From Trichomonas tenax (Eukaryota; Parabasalia; Trichomonadida; Trichomonadidae): 64,000 bases of DNA. Positions 1 through 9,524 of the stretch are shown in pieces. Positions within the stretch are counted from its first letter, which is position 1. Every line of letters begins with the position of its first letter. The position numbers and the translations under genes were made by a program. The DNA is taken from NCBI GenBank assembly GCA_023091735.1, contig JALKBU010000011.1, positions 1 to 64,000 on the forward strand, written 5' to 3'. The notes below the pieces were generated by a model. It was not told the origin of the DNA. It saw only the letters and a program-made list of their open reading frames with translations, and did no database searches.

Positions 1-378
1 TATAACATTCACTATAACATCACTGAACCCCTTAATGAGAACTTCGCAAAATTGCCAATTGACGCGATTTATGTTCCGCTAAATTATCCTTCTGACAAAA
101 TTGGAAATAAAGAAGTTGTCAAAACAAACATAACTTCAAATGATCCAGTTGCACCAAAAGAGCCTGATAGACCATCGGTGACAAAAATTGATAGAGAACA
201 AATTTGTACTTGCAATATTCCAGTTTATTTCCACTTCAATCGTTTCAGAAACTAACAACCAAATCTTTGTGATACAGAAGCTTTATCATACGCCAACTCT
301 ACACCGTTCACAATACAATACAATAAAATCAGGCGCAACATTGTTCATCTGTCTATCATTTGGAAGCAAGAATTTTAA
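1..378 (+). pseudogene. 3' end of an unidentified gene, interrupted by one in-frame stop
   Basis: The first reading frame is open from the window edge to a TAA at 253-255. It stays open in the same frame to a second TAA at 376-378. The translation looks like real protein, not random AT-rich sequence: it is rich in Pro, Asp and Lys early and has a Cys-x-Cys near residue 72. No ATG starts it inside the window, so the 5' part lies outside. I do not recognise the family; an extracellular or surface protein is possible but unproven. The single internal stop suggests a pseudogene, in keeping with the decayed element to its right. Confidence 0.4.
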
Positions 379-756
379 AATGATTCATAGTTCAATATGG
401 TGCCAATGATCATTTTTATGCAATTTGAATGCGTTTCATTAACTTGGACGCCTGATTGAAATGGAAATGAACAAAAATCACCAATAATAACAATTTTGAC
501 AATTAAGGGTCCGCTAAGGCCAAATATAGACTCTCAAAATTCTCTATGAGATTGTCTAAAAAATATATTTCCCACAATTTGATGCTTTTCAAGATAGAGA
601 AATTTAGATTTACAATGATATTCGACTCTTTGCACATAGCATATTAGAGGAGATTCATTAATATCTCTCGCTTAAAAATCATGGACTTTGAAAAAGAAAT
701 ATTTTTTTTTTCTAAAACCACGAGTGATGTGGAAATCAGGACCATTTTTTCATGCA
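379..756. other. AT-rich spacer, nothing recognised
   Basis: This stretch lies between the broken gene and the virus-like element. It has a run of ten T around 702-711. I see no credible coding frame. No clear terminal repeat of the element could be identified here. Confidence 0.4.
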
Positions 757-2789
757 TTAATTCATTTGCCAATCATGATTATTATTAGTATTTAAATTAA
801 TATAGTGACTATGTGCTGGTAAGTTATTTATATATATATTTTTAGAACCACCAGTTTGATTACTACTATTAGCACAATATAAAAATCTATCGACGATTTG
901 TGTCAATGTACCAAATCCTAAAACTATACTAGGATTAGTACTATTCATAGATGTATAGATAGAACCTATTGGATATAAGTTTCGTATCATTTGAGATAAC
1001 GATTTACTATTATTAACAAATAATTGATAAATATCATTTAATCTTTGATGAATATCATAATAATAATCTCTATCTGGATCTTTTACAGAAATACTATCAA
1101 ATTTAATATTATTAAATTCCGTATGTGTATGATCTTTGCTAGCTTTATTATTTAATTATTGAATTACATTTAATCTATTATCGGAATTTAGTTCTATATA
1201 TATTATATCATTATTTGTAATTAGACCTGCTGTAAACGTTGGTGGTTTAATTGCTTGAGTATTATCAATTTCATATACATAAGCACCAATTTCATTTATT
1301 GAAACTTTATTAAATTCCGTATATGTATGATTAATATCAGATTTATTATTTATTATATTTTCTAAATCTTCATGTGTATGATTAATGTCATATTTATTAT
1401 TTAATTATGTAGTTAAATCTTTATTATTAATATTAATTTCTTGAGTATTAATCTTACCAACTGTTATAGATGTTTGTTGTTCTGGTTCTTCATTTATTTC
1501 TAAATCATGATCATCAGGTGTTTTGGTGAAACTAGTTAAGTTATCATTTATTGAACATAACTCTCTAAATACTTCAGCAACTGTAAAAGTAATAAGTAAA
1601 TCATTATTGTTCTCAGTACCTTCAAAACTAATATTATTATCTTTAATTACACTATTAACATAATTCAATAAAGCACCATAACTAGAAAATAGCTTATTGA
1701 ACTTTTCAGCAATTGTTGGTTCAGGTTCTACAGCATCTTCTTCTTCAACAATTTCATTAATATCTCTAGACATAATACTTCTAGTACCAACTCTAGATAA
1801 GTTTCTAAGAAATGTAGTAACTTGGCTGAATAAATTCATATGACTATCCATTTCTTGTCCTGTAAGATCTTGTATCCAATTAATATTATTAGTAGTCATT
1901 GCGTTTGTTTCAGAAATGAATGTACCAAACAATTCTAAATTAGATGTAGTACCTTCTAACATATCTGATAACATATTAAAGTTTCCTGTAATTGTATGTG
2001 TGAACTCTTCCATTCTTTGAACCCATGTCGCTAAATTATTAAATACATCACCACCAGTAGATATAACATTTAAAACTTCACGTAATGTATCTAAACCTTG
2101 TGTCTTAGCTAATAATACTGATAATTGTGATACTTGATATTGTAGAGCAGCAAATGAACCAGTTGTTAAACCAGTATTTATTAAATCCCATATCCAACCT
2201 CGAGCTGAAGCATCATCTAAACCATCACGTCCTGGTTGTCGGTTATCACCTTTATCACCTGTATCACCATTAAATTCATCACGATATTTATTTAAATAAT
2301 TTAATGTTAATAAATCTACATTTGTTTCATCACTTAATATATTATATATTACTTTGCCAGATACTTATAACCTTCATTAATTGCATTATCTTGTGTATAA
2401 ATAACTCTACCATTTGCTAAGATTTGATATGCGGATACAGCATAAAAGCTATCATCAAATCCAACCCAAATAGATGGTTCATTATATGGTTCATCTTTTG
2501 GAAAACCTGTTGTTTTAATATATGATGATAAAGCACTCTTAAGTTTTGCCTTTAATGTATATGTAATACATGTATTGTATAGATCTATCATGTTTTCACC
2601 TTTAGGAGATATATTAAATGTTACATAATGATTTTCTTTAATATCTTTCGGATTAGATGGATCTTTAGATGGTACATAACGTCTATTGGTATCACCTACT
2701 TGAATAGCATTATCTATAATATCAAAGTAACTCTTGATCTGATGATAATTCTCTGTTGGAGTGAATTCGTTTAACTGTTCGTTATTCAT
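757..2789 (-). pseudogene. Collagen-like / tail-fibre-like structural protein, broken
   Basis: The N-terminal 146 codons (2349-2789, ATG start) are open and resemble a virion structural domain of unknown fold. A one-base frame change at about 2350-2364 leads into a frame open from 2364 to a TAA at 1405-1407. The same frame continues past it to a second TAA at 1156-1158 and on to the stop at 757. The middle part begins with a short Gly-x-y collagen-like stretch (about 2228-2270). The last 250 codons hold repeated Asn/Asp-His-Thr-His units, typical of trimeric phage fibre shafts, then a PIGSIY...GFGTL...DRFL segment like a phage tail-collar head. The usual C-terminal collar strand is missing here and a matching fragment lies at 3519-3602 on the other strand. 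Read as one ancestral gene of about 675 codons with one frameshift and two nonsense codons. Confidence 0.6.
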
Positions 2790-2822
2790 TTAATAAAAAT
2801 ATAAATCAATAATATATATAAC

Positions 2823-3242
2823 TTATAATCTTATTATTCTTGCTCTTCTATTTCTAACTGGCATTGGAAATGGTCTATTATTTGTTACTGTTTCTTGAAT
2901 GTTTTCTATGAATCATTTATTTTCATTTGTTTCACGTTCTCTTTCAATTGGATTCTTATTCATATCTTCTGATGTTGTTGATTTCTCTAATACCTTTAGC
3001 ATCTTTGGCAGCAATGCTTTATTAGATAATTGTTGATAATCATCTTCTGAAAATGATGATAGATTATCGTCTAATGTAATTTCAGAAGAACTATCAGATT
3101 CTTCTTTCTTAGAATTTAATGGTACTTTTCTTTTACGAATTTGTACCTTACCATTTGTTTTAACAACCTAATATGACGGATATAAAATTCCACGTTCTTC
3201 ATTATCTATAATTGATTGCCTTTCGGATTTACTTAAGCTCAT
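2823..3242 (-). pseudogene. Small element protein with two in-frame stops
   Basis: The frame runs 140 codons from ATG (3240-3242) to TAA (2823-2825). It is interrupted by TAG after residue 24 and by TGA about 30 codons before the end. The product is Ser/Glu/Asp-rich in the middle (KKEESDSSSEITLDDNL) and ends in a basic Arg-rich tail (PVRNRRARIIRL), which could bind nucleic acid. Its start is 38 bases from the divergent lysine-rich gene at 3281. I do not recognise the family. Both premature stops are one C-to-T change away from Gln or Arg codons, which fits simple decay after integration. Confidence 0.5.
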
Positions 3243-3280
3243 TTAATTATAAACAAAATCAAAAGTTTTATCTTATTAAA

Positions 3281-3499
3281 ATGTCGGATACAATTAACAT
3301 CCAATCACTTAGAGATGAAATGAAACAAGAAATTCTAAAGGATTTATCAAATGATAAATCAAAGAAGATTAAACATGATAAAACTAAAAGAAAGTGTACA
3401 GAAAAACAATTAGCTGCTTTGGCTGCTGGTTGACAAAAGAACCCAAGACTTCAAAAGAAATCTAAAGAAGAAGATTCAGAAATTGGTTATGATATTTAA
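3281..3499 (+). pseudogene. Small lysine-rich element protein with an in-frame TGA
   Basis: ATG at 3281 opens a frame of 72 codons ending at TAA 3497-3499, with a TGA at 3431-3433 after residue 50. The product is strongly basic and charged (KKIKHDKTKRK), suggesting a nucleic-acid-binding or virion-associated role, but no family is recognised. An upstream in-frame extension from 3212 uses a non-ATG start and is not credible. The TGA is one transition from CGA (Arg). The gene is divergent from the 2823-3242 gene and probably shares its short promoter interval. Confidence 0.5.
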
Positions 3500-3518
3500 T
3501 TAATAAATTTATTATTAT

Positions 3519-3602
3519 TTTTGTAAATACTTATAACACGGGTTCCGGAACAGATTACATGCCACCGTACATTACTATGTATGCTTGGTATAGAACTAAT
3601 TA
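3519..3602 (+). pseudogene. Detached C-terminus of a tail-fibre collar domain
   Basis: A short frame ending in TAA at 3600-3602 encodes GSGTDYMPPYITMYAWYRTN. The pattern of a hydrophobic M/L-P-P-Y-hydrophobic segment followed by W/Y-x-R-T at the extreme end is the classic C-terminus of phage tail-collar and gp10-like fibre proteins. It has no start codon and no head domain in front of it. It lies on the strand opposite to the fibre gene at 757-2789, whose own collar domain lacks this end. Confidence 0.5.
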
Positions 3603-3708
3603 AAAATATTTTTATTATTTATATTTTTATATATATTTTGAATTTATATTTTTATATTCTTATTGGAAGTTATAAAAAAGTAAAATTTAAAAGAATTAGC
3701 TTGTTTAC

Positions 3709-3742
3709 GCGGTATAGTTAACATTTCGCTAAACTATACCGC
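3709..3742. repeat. Perfect 11-bp inverted repeat (hairpin)
   Basis: GCGGTATAGTT at 3709-3719 is followed, after 12 bases, by its exact reverse complement at 3732-3742. It lies about 100 bases beyond the tail-fibre fragment, so it could be an end of the mobile element or a transcription-end hairpin. Neither is shown. Confidence 0.6.
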
Positions 3743-4114
3743 TTCATATTCTTTGATACACACTTTTTTGGAAGGATTAATAAGAATTTGTCTTGGTTTT
3801 AATGAAAGACTTATGAACTGTTGAAAAAAATGAAGCCTACTCTTGCTAATCATTTTCAATAGTTGAAAGCATGGGATTCTTTCCATTGGCCCTAATTTAA
3901 TTAGCATAACGTTAGGTATGCTCGATGTGTGGGCAAAGGAATGCCGTTTGACTCCTGCGCGTAGCGTATTTTTTCTTTTCTATTTTTTGATTTTTCTAGG
4001 GGAACTCTAGCAAAAATAAGCGAGCGAACGCTATAATAGTGAGATGTATTTGTTATAATCATCAAAGAGATTCATAACAGAAGCCAATTAATGATTTGTA
4101 ATGGGTTTCTGTTT

Positions 4115-4279
4115 GTAATCATATCATGATTAAGTAATACAAGATCATGAAACAGATTGCACCACTAGAATCAGCACCCCCAAAAAGCACGTAAATGCTT
4201 CATCAGATTCGTCCAGGAAGGGAGTTACTCGTTAAAAATCGCAAAACTCAAAAAGGTCAACAAGAAAAAAAGTGGAGCC
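4115..4279 (+). repeat. Dispersed element, copy 1
   Basis: About 165 bases match, in reverse complement, the sequence at 42681-42846. The most conserved segments are around GTTAAAAATCGCAAAACTC and ATGAAACAGATTG. Differences are scattered substitutions and short indels, so the copies are moderately diverged. This copy lacks the second terminal repeat seen in the other copy. Confidence 0.7.
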
Positions 4280-5216
4280 GTAATTACAGGTCATTTGCTG
4301 AGATCACTGATAGGATAAGTTCCCAATATGAGTTCCTATTATTTGTTATGATCAAAATTGCTGTTGCATAAAAATGGGCGACTTTTAATTTTTCTCCAAC
4401 ATCATCGATCAAATTGAAAAGAAATCAATAACGAGGCAAAAATCATTTGTCCATACTATCGATTTCATATAATGCCAAATGATAAAATCCCTTTTGTGTT
4501 GGAAAATTCTTCAAATGGCGGAAAATGTCAAAATAATCAAATCCTGACCATCGCCAGCAATATGCATATTATATGGATGTGTTTGATGAATGTGAAGAGC
4601 AAAAATGTTCGCGATATAATCCGATTTTAAAAAATTCATCGTTTAGTCTTTTTAAACCACGTAACATCATTTGATTGAACTGTGTGTTCTAGTTCAAGTC
4701 TCTAAATGCTTCAAAAGCAATCGTTGAGAAATCGAATTGATACAAAATAGAACAAAATCAATGTTGGTTAATAGAGAATACTCTCTATAATACAGGCATC
4801 GGCAAATTTATCACAAATATCGATTAAATTCTTAACTTGCTCTAAAACAGAAAACATTCAACAAAAACTTCCGAATTTTGGATCAAAACATTTGCGAAAT
4901 CACATCTATACATAATTCCTGTCATTCCACATCAATAACAAAAATAAAAACCTTTTAACAACATGTAATTGAGACCCTATGATCGCATTTCTTCTCAAAT
5001 ATTTTTACACAGCCAAAACTTAAACATATTATTGAACTCATTGTAGATTATTCTATATTTCGAACTATATCGAATTTTATGATTTAATAACCTTATTCAA
5101 AACCAAGTCCATTGTAAATATTATCAACAGACGAAGTCTGTTTCGATGTATTTTGGACTCAAAATTGAAAAATTTTTAGCGATCATGATTGAATTACAAA
5201 TTCATTTTTCAAAAAT

Positions 5217-6218
5217 ATGGAATCTCCTTTGTTGTTCTTCGTTAATCCGAAGTCTGGTGGAAACCTCGGACAGTCAGTTATTGATGCTGTCTCAGGAATG
5301 AGCAATATCTATGTCGTTACACTTCCTGATGATGCTTACTCATTTGCACAGAAATACGAAAGCGTTTTGCACAGGAATGATCTTAAAGTCGTTGTGTGTG
5401 GTGGTGATGGTTCTGTTAACTGGGCCGTTTCTCTTCTTACTGATGTTTATGGTTCCGATTATGAATCCGGAAAATACAGGCCTCCAATCGCTGTAATTCC
5501 GCTCGGAACCGGTAACGATATGAGTAGAATGCTTGGGTGGGGTCCTTCCTTCAATTCAAGCGATGTATCTCACATTGAAAAGAACATTTCGCAAATTAGA
5601 AATTCTGATGAATCAAAGAACCTCGATATGTGGTTAGTTTCCTACCAAAGGACAGATAATGACCAGGAAAGTTTCTCTAAAGTCATGCTGAACTATTGTT
5701 CATTTGGGGTTGATGCAGCCATTGCAAATACGTTCCAAACTTGCAGAACTAACTGCTCAGGATGTTTTTGCTGCCACTGCATGTCGAAATGCCTCTATTT
5801 ACCATGCTCATTCAAATCATTTTGCGGCCAGCCATCATTAAAGGATATATTGAAGGTTGAGTATTACAAAGAAAATAACGTTGAGAAGTCTATTGAATTC
5901 CGCAAGTCAGAGAAGACATTTATCATTCAAGCAATTACATCAATTTATTCAGGAAAAGATTTGTGGAGGAGCGAGACACCAAGAACTATTGATGATAAGA
6001 AATTTGAAATTATCACACAAGGTGGCGCTTTCTCATTAGGTTTGAACCAAATCGGTTTTCACCCTGAGAAAGAGATCGACCAGGCCTCAAAGATGAATCT
6101 TGAGACATCCGAGCCAATGGCATTCCAGATCGATGGCGAGCCATACATCATTAACGGTCCTGCAAAAATCAAAATCGAAAGAATTGGCTCATATCCGATG
6201 TTGTACTGCAAGCAATAA
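5217..6218 (+). CDS. Diacylglycerol/lipid kinase-like protein
   Basis: The 333-residue protein is a single DAGK-family kinase unit. Such enzymes phosphorylate diacylglycerol (or related lipids) to phosphatidic acid at membranes. The catalytic half shows FVNPKSGG at residues 8-15, the ATP-binding GGDG at 62-65, and PLGTGND at 95-101. An accessory half ends with FQIDGEP near residue 310, the usual last strand motif. A Cys-rich insert at about 179-199 (CRTNCSGCFCCHCMSKC) is unusual and may be palmitoylated or bind metal. There are no C1 or EF-hand regulatory domains, so regulation differs from animal DAG kinases. The ATG follows TCAAAAAT closely, an initiator-like context. Bacterial-type or sphingosine-kinase-like substrate choice cannot be excluded. 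Confidence 0.88.
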   Translation: MESPLLFFVNPKSGGNLGQSVIDAVSGMSNIYVVTLPDDAYSFAQKYESVLHRNDLKVVVCGGDGSVNWAVSLLTDVYGSDYESGKYRPPIAVIPLGTGNDMSRMLGWGPSFNSSDVSHIEKNISQIRNSDESKNLDMWLVSYQRTDNDQESFSKVMLNYCSFGVDAAIANTFQTCRTNCSGCFCCHCMSKCLYLPCSFKSFCGQPSLKDILKVEYYKENNVEKSIEFRKSEKTFIIQAITSIYSGKDLWRSETPRTIDDKKFEIITQGGAFSLGLNQIGFHPEKEIDQASKMNLETSEPMAFQIDGEPYIINGPAKIKIERIGSYPMLYCKQ

Positions 6219-6923
6219 GCTGTTTATATTGTTTTATTTTAAAATCAACAATGTTTTTGTCTTTTAGTAATTTACGAAACATTTGCGCTTGGAGAAGTGT
6301 ATCAACTCTGGGGGTCAGAACCAGATCAAACATGTATGGACAAATATAACTCTTATGTGATGCAATGCATAGTTGTAGTGTTAAACATATATAATATCGT
6401 TTCATATTATAATTAACATTTTGATATCAGCTTATTATTGAGTAAATAGCAATATTTATTATAAATATATCACGTGCCAACAACATAGTAACATATTACA
6501 AATAATACAAGCTCCTAATTGAATAATTGTTCAGTATCTTTATTTATAAATACACGAAATCATTGCGGAGACGACAATATACATAGATGCATGCAAATAT
6601 TACATGTTTTTAATGTGATACACCAACTTATACTCATAGTCTCCCAATGAATATGCTGAAATTATTGATTAATAGAAATAAAGTGTTCAAAAATAAAAAC
6701 GATGGAAAAATAATTAGCATCATATATACTATTTTATTAATGTAAACAGTGTCAAATAAATTGTGAAAAAACGTGACTTTTAACGTTATTCACTTTTTAA
6801 AATATGGATTATTATTACATTTACATAATGATAATGCCAATTTTGCCAATTTTGGCCGCTAAAATCCAAATTTGAGAGTTAAAACACTTTTGCGCTTGGA
6901 TATCTGAAATATGATGAAATAGC
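6219..6923. other. AT-rich spacer, nothing recognised
   Basis: The 3' flank of the lipid-kinase gene, up to the inverted repeat. No coding frame looks real; the only ORF here, on the minus strand, overlaps the end of the kinase gene and has no family features. Confidence 0.4.
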
Positions 6924-7670
6924 TTTTCAAGAAATGAGATGCGGAATCGATTCAGTTTCGTATACACTGTATGAATATCATGTTTTCTATCGATGAAAAA
7001 GAATATTCAAAATCCAAAATCGATCATTCAAATTGCAGGAAGTGGCGAAAACACGATTTTTAGGTCATGGGATAGATATTTAGTCTATCTGTTGAAACCA
7101 AATGTACAAAATTTGATTTCACACATTATACTTAAGAATCATAGCTCAATATTAATTAATTAACTAATTCACTTTTCAATTTCATATAAAAATTTTAAAT
7201 AAGATGTGTCATATATCAAATATTTAATATCATACATATATGCATTCAAAATTCAATGCTGTTTTTATATTATCAATTAATCACAGGAAAGATTTCAAAA
7301 ATTTCAATAATCTATCATGGAAAAATCATGATGATCAATGTAGTATGATGCAGCATATATCTGATAAGATATGGTTAATATGGAACATATTCAAAATTAA
7401 GTTTTGATGATGAATTGAAAAGTGAATTAGTTAATTAATTAATATTGAGCTATGATTCTTAAGTATAATGTGTGAAATCAAATTTTGTACATTTGGTTTC
7501 AACAGATAGACTAAATATCTATCCCATGACCTAAAAATCGTGTTTTCGCCACTTCCTGCAATTTGAATGATCGATTTTGGATTTTGAATATTCTTTTTCA
7601 TCGATAGAAAACATGATATTCATACAGTGTATACGAAACTGAATCGATTCCGCATCTCATTTCTTGAAAA
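6924..7670. repeat. Perfect 258-bp inverted repeat with 231-bp spacer
   Basis: The arm at 6924-7181 is the exact reverse complement of 7413-7670 over 258 bases by my reading. The spacer 7182-7412 is unique and AT-rich. Neither arm has a convincing ORF. The right arm ends 26 bases before the ATG of the next gene, so it forms that gene's promoter-proximal DNA. Perfect identity implies recent formation or gene conversion. It could be a foldback or MITE-type element; no target-site duplication was identified. Confidence 0.92.
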
Positions 7671-7696
7671 TAGAAAGTGAACGTTTAAAATAAAAC

Positions 7697-8506
7697 ATGA
7701 TGGAGTTTTGTCAGTGGATTCAAGATAGAGACGAAAAAAGAAAATCCATCAAAGGTAATTCCAGTGCCATAAAAAGTCAAATCAAAGAGGCAATCAGCAG
7801 AAATCTAAGAACATCAATCACAAATCAATATCAAATCTTCAGTATAGGAAATCAGGCTGTTTGTGATATGAATTTTCAGCTTCTTGAACAAGACATAGAT
7901 GAGTATTGCCAGAAATTCCTTCATAACATTCTTATTCGCGATACAATTGCCAAACGGAGCGAGATCATACAAAAAGATATCGACTACAAGGAATGGAATA
8001 ACAAGTTTAATACAATGAAAGGTGCTTTCAAAGAAAAACTTAGGAATGAAGAATTAAAGTATCATCAACAGTGTAAAGAACAAATCGAAGAAGCGAAGAA
8101 AGCAATCGAAACAAAATCTAATCTATTGTATCAGTACCAAACAGAAATACAAAAGGCAGAACCTGAAATCAGTTTTATGCGTGGAGAAGTTGAGAAGTAT
8201 GATTTAGCAATGGAAAATTATTATTTACTGCAACAGATAAATGAAGTTCAATCAGCAATCAATGAAAATAAGCGTGAAATTCAGATGAAATCATATTCAA
8301 GTTCTGAAACGGTGTTTGAACCTCATAAGATATTGAAGAAAGTGAGCCTTGCCAAGCCTGCACAACAGTGGCATGGATTCTTTGAAAACACAGAAAACAT
8401 TAAAGATTCGGATTTGAATCAACAATTTAAGAAACAGATGACACCAACAATGCTTCCAAAGCAACAAAACGTCACCCAAACTCCAAGATTCCAGACTAGA
8501 TTTTAG
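7697..8506 (+). CDS. Coiled-coil protein of unknown function
   Basis: The 269-residue protein has no recognised catalytic domain. Residues about 90-205 are strongly predicted by eye to be coiled coil: charged heptads rich in Glu, Lys and Gln (EELKYHQQCKEQIEEAKKA). The N-terminal part is helical and the last 60 residues are polar and probably disordered, with a Thr-Pro-rich end. Such proteins in trichomonads are often cytoskeletal, but nothing here proves it. ATGATG begins the frame; I keep the first ATG. The start is only 26 bases beyond a perfect inverted repeat, so the usual upstream promoter must lie inside that repeat or in the short gap (which contains AACGTTTAAA). Confidence 0.7.
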   Translation: MMEFCQWIQDRDEKRKSIKGNSSAIKSQIKEAISRNLRTSITNQYQIFSIGNQAVCDMNFQLLEQDIDEYCQKFLHNILIRDTIAKRSEIIQKDIDYKEWNNKFNTMKGAFKEKLRNEELKYHQQCKEQIEEAKKAIETKSNLLYQYQTEIQKAEPEISFMRGEVEKYDLAMENYYLLQQINEVQSAINENKREIQMKSYSSSETVFEPHKILKKVSLAKPAQQWHGFFENTENIKDSDLNQQFKKQMTPTMLPKQQNVTQTPRFQTRF

Positions 8507-9524
8507 TTTAATTGTATGTTTGTTTATTAAATTAATTATTATTTATGATTGACAACTCTATTCTTTAACACTAGCTAATCCTTGTGATTTTTAATCTGTT
8601 TTTTGATAAAATGCCTCGAGAAAATATATTTGAAGACGAAATATTTAATATATCACAATTTTTTCAATATGAATTCTCCCAAACTAGTTTACTTGCTATA
8701 TATCGTCGCTGAAACATGTTGTCAACGTTTAGAAACAGTAATTAATTAGATATTCTATCAAGAACGAAAATATTTTCACAACCTATCGATGTATTAAATG
8801 AGTTCTTCTGATTCAAATCAAATAGTTACAGACCAAATTTTGTAATAATTATATTAGCTATAATATGCTAATTCCTATGTTTATATATTACATAACAAAT
8901 ATCAATAAATAACTCAGAAATCAATAAATAATATTATGATATATTTGAAATGATTTTGTAATGTAAACTGTTATTACATAACATTTCTACAGTAATTTGT
9001 AATTAATCTGGCGAATTTTATTGTTTATTTTCATGAATTTGATTATCGATTATTAACGACTTGGATTTTTCAACGATTAATCAATTCCATCGCATTGCTG
9101 ATTCGATGTTAGATCCTAATTTAAAGAATTCCAAAAAATATTTTTGAAATTTGATTACCACTTAAATAAGCCTTGTAATCATTAACAATGTATTGGCCTG
9201 AGAATGGATAGAATACAGGAATCAAAATTATTATAATATATTATTAGCGAATTGAGGCATTTGCCGATTACGGATAGATAAAGAAACAGTCGGTAGAAAC
9301 AATGGATACACAACAAGCCTTTTTTGTGACTGATGAGAACAAATCAGTCGACTAACTAATGAAAAATTAGCGAAAATTAGGATGTGTATGCGGAGTATCA
9401 CTCAAATATTAAATAAAATCGAATATTGGCAAAAATACGTTTTTTATACAAAATTTTTATCTGATAAACAAGGCCCATGCATAATGAAGATGTTTATTTT
9501 AATAAAAAAAATTAAAAAATTTTC
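8507..9524. other. Intergenic AT-rich region
   Basis: About 1 kb without a convincing gene. A run of A at 9504-9510 and the TTTTCATGAAG context mark the start of the next gene. I see no RNA gene or repeat. Confidence 0.4.

Larger units (their letters stand above)
757..3602. mobile_element. Decayed virus-like element, Maverick/Polinton-type fragment
   Basis: Four compact reading frames share a very AT-rich composition unlike the rest of the window. They are a capsid/fibre-like structural gene (757-2789, minus), a small acidic-to-basic protein (2823-3242, minus), a small lysine-rich protein (3281-3499, plus) and a detached tail-fibre C-terminus (about 3519-3602, plus). Spacing is virus-like: 33 bases between the first two minus genes and 38 bases between the divergent pair. 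Mavericks are abundant in trichomonad genomes and are known there to carry tail-fibre-like proteins; that is family knowledge. No integrase, DNA polymerase B, ATPase or protease is visible, and no terminal repeats, so this is a fragment. Every frame with a full length carries premature stops. A different integrated DNA virus is the alternative. Confidence 0.55.
3603..5216. other. Repeat-bearing intergenic region without genes
   Basis: No credible ORF is visible. The region holds a perfect 11-bp hairpin (3709-3742) and a copy of a dispersed element (4115-4279), listed separately. The GC-richer block 3940-4280 differs in composition from the AT-rich flanks. The last 40 bases before the gene at 5217 contain TCATTTTTC and TCAAAA, initiator-like sequences. 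Confidence 0.5.

Noticed and set aside
757..3499. Alternative genetic code explaining in-frame stops
   Set aside because: TAA, TAG and TGA all end intact genes elsewhere in the window, so decay is simpler.
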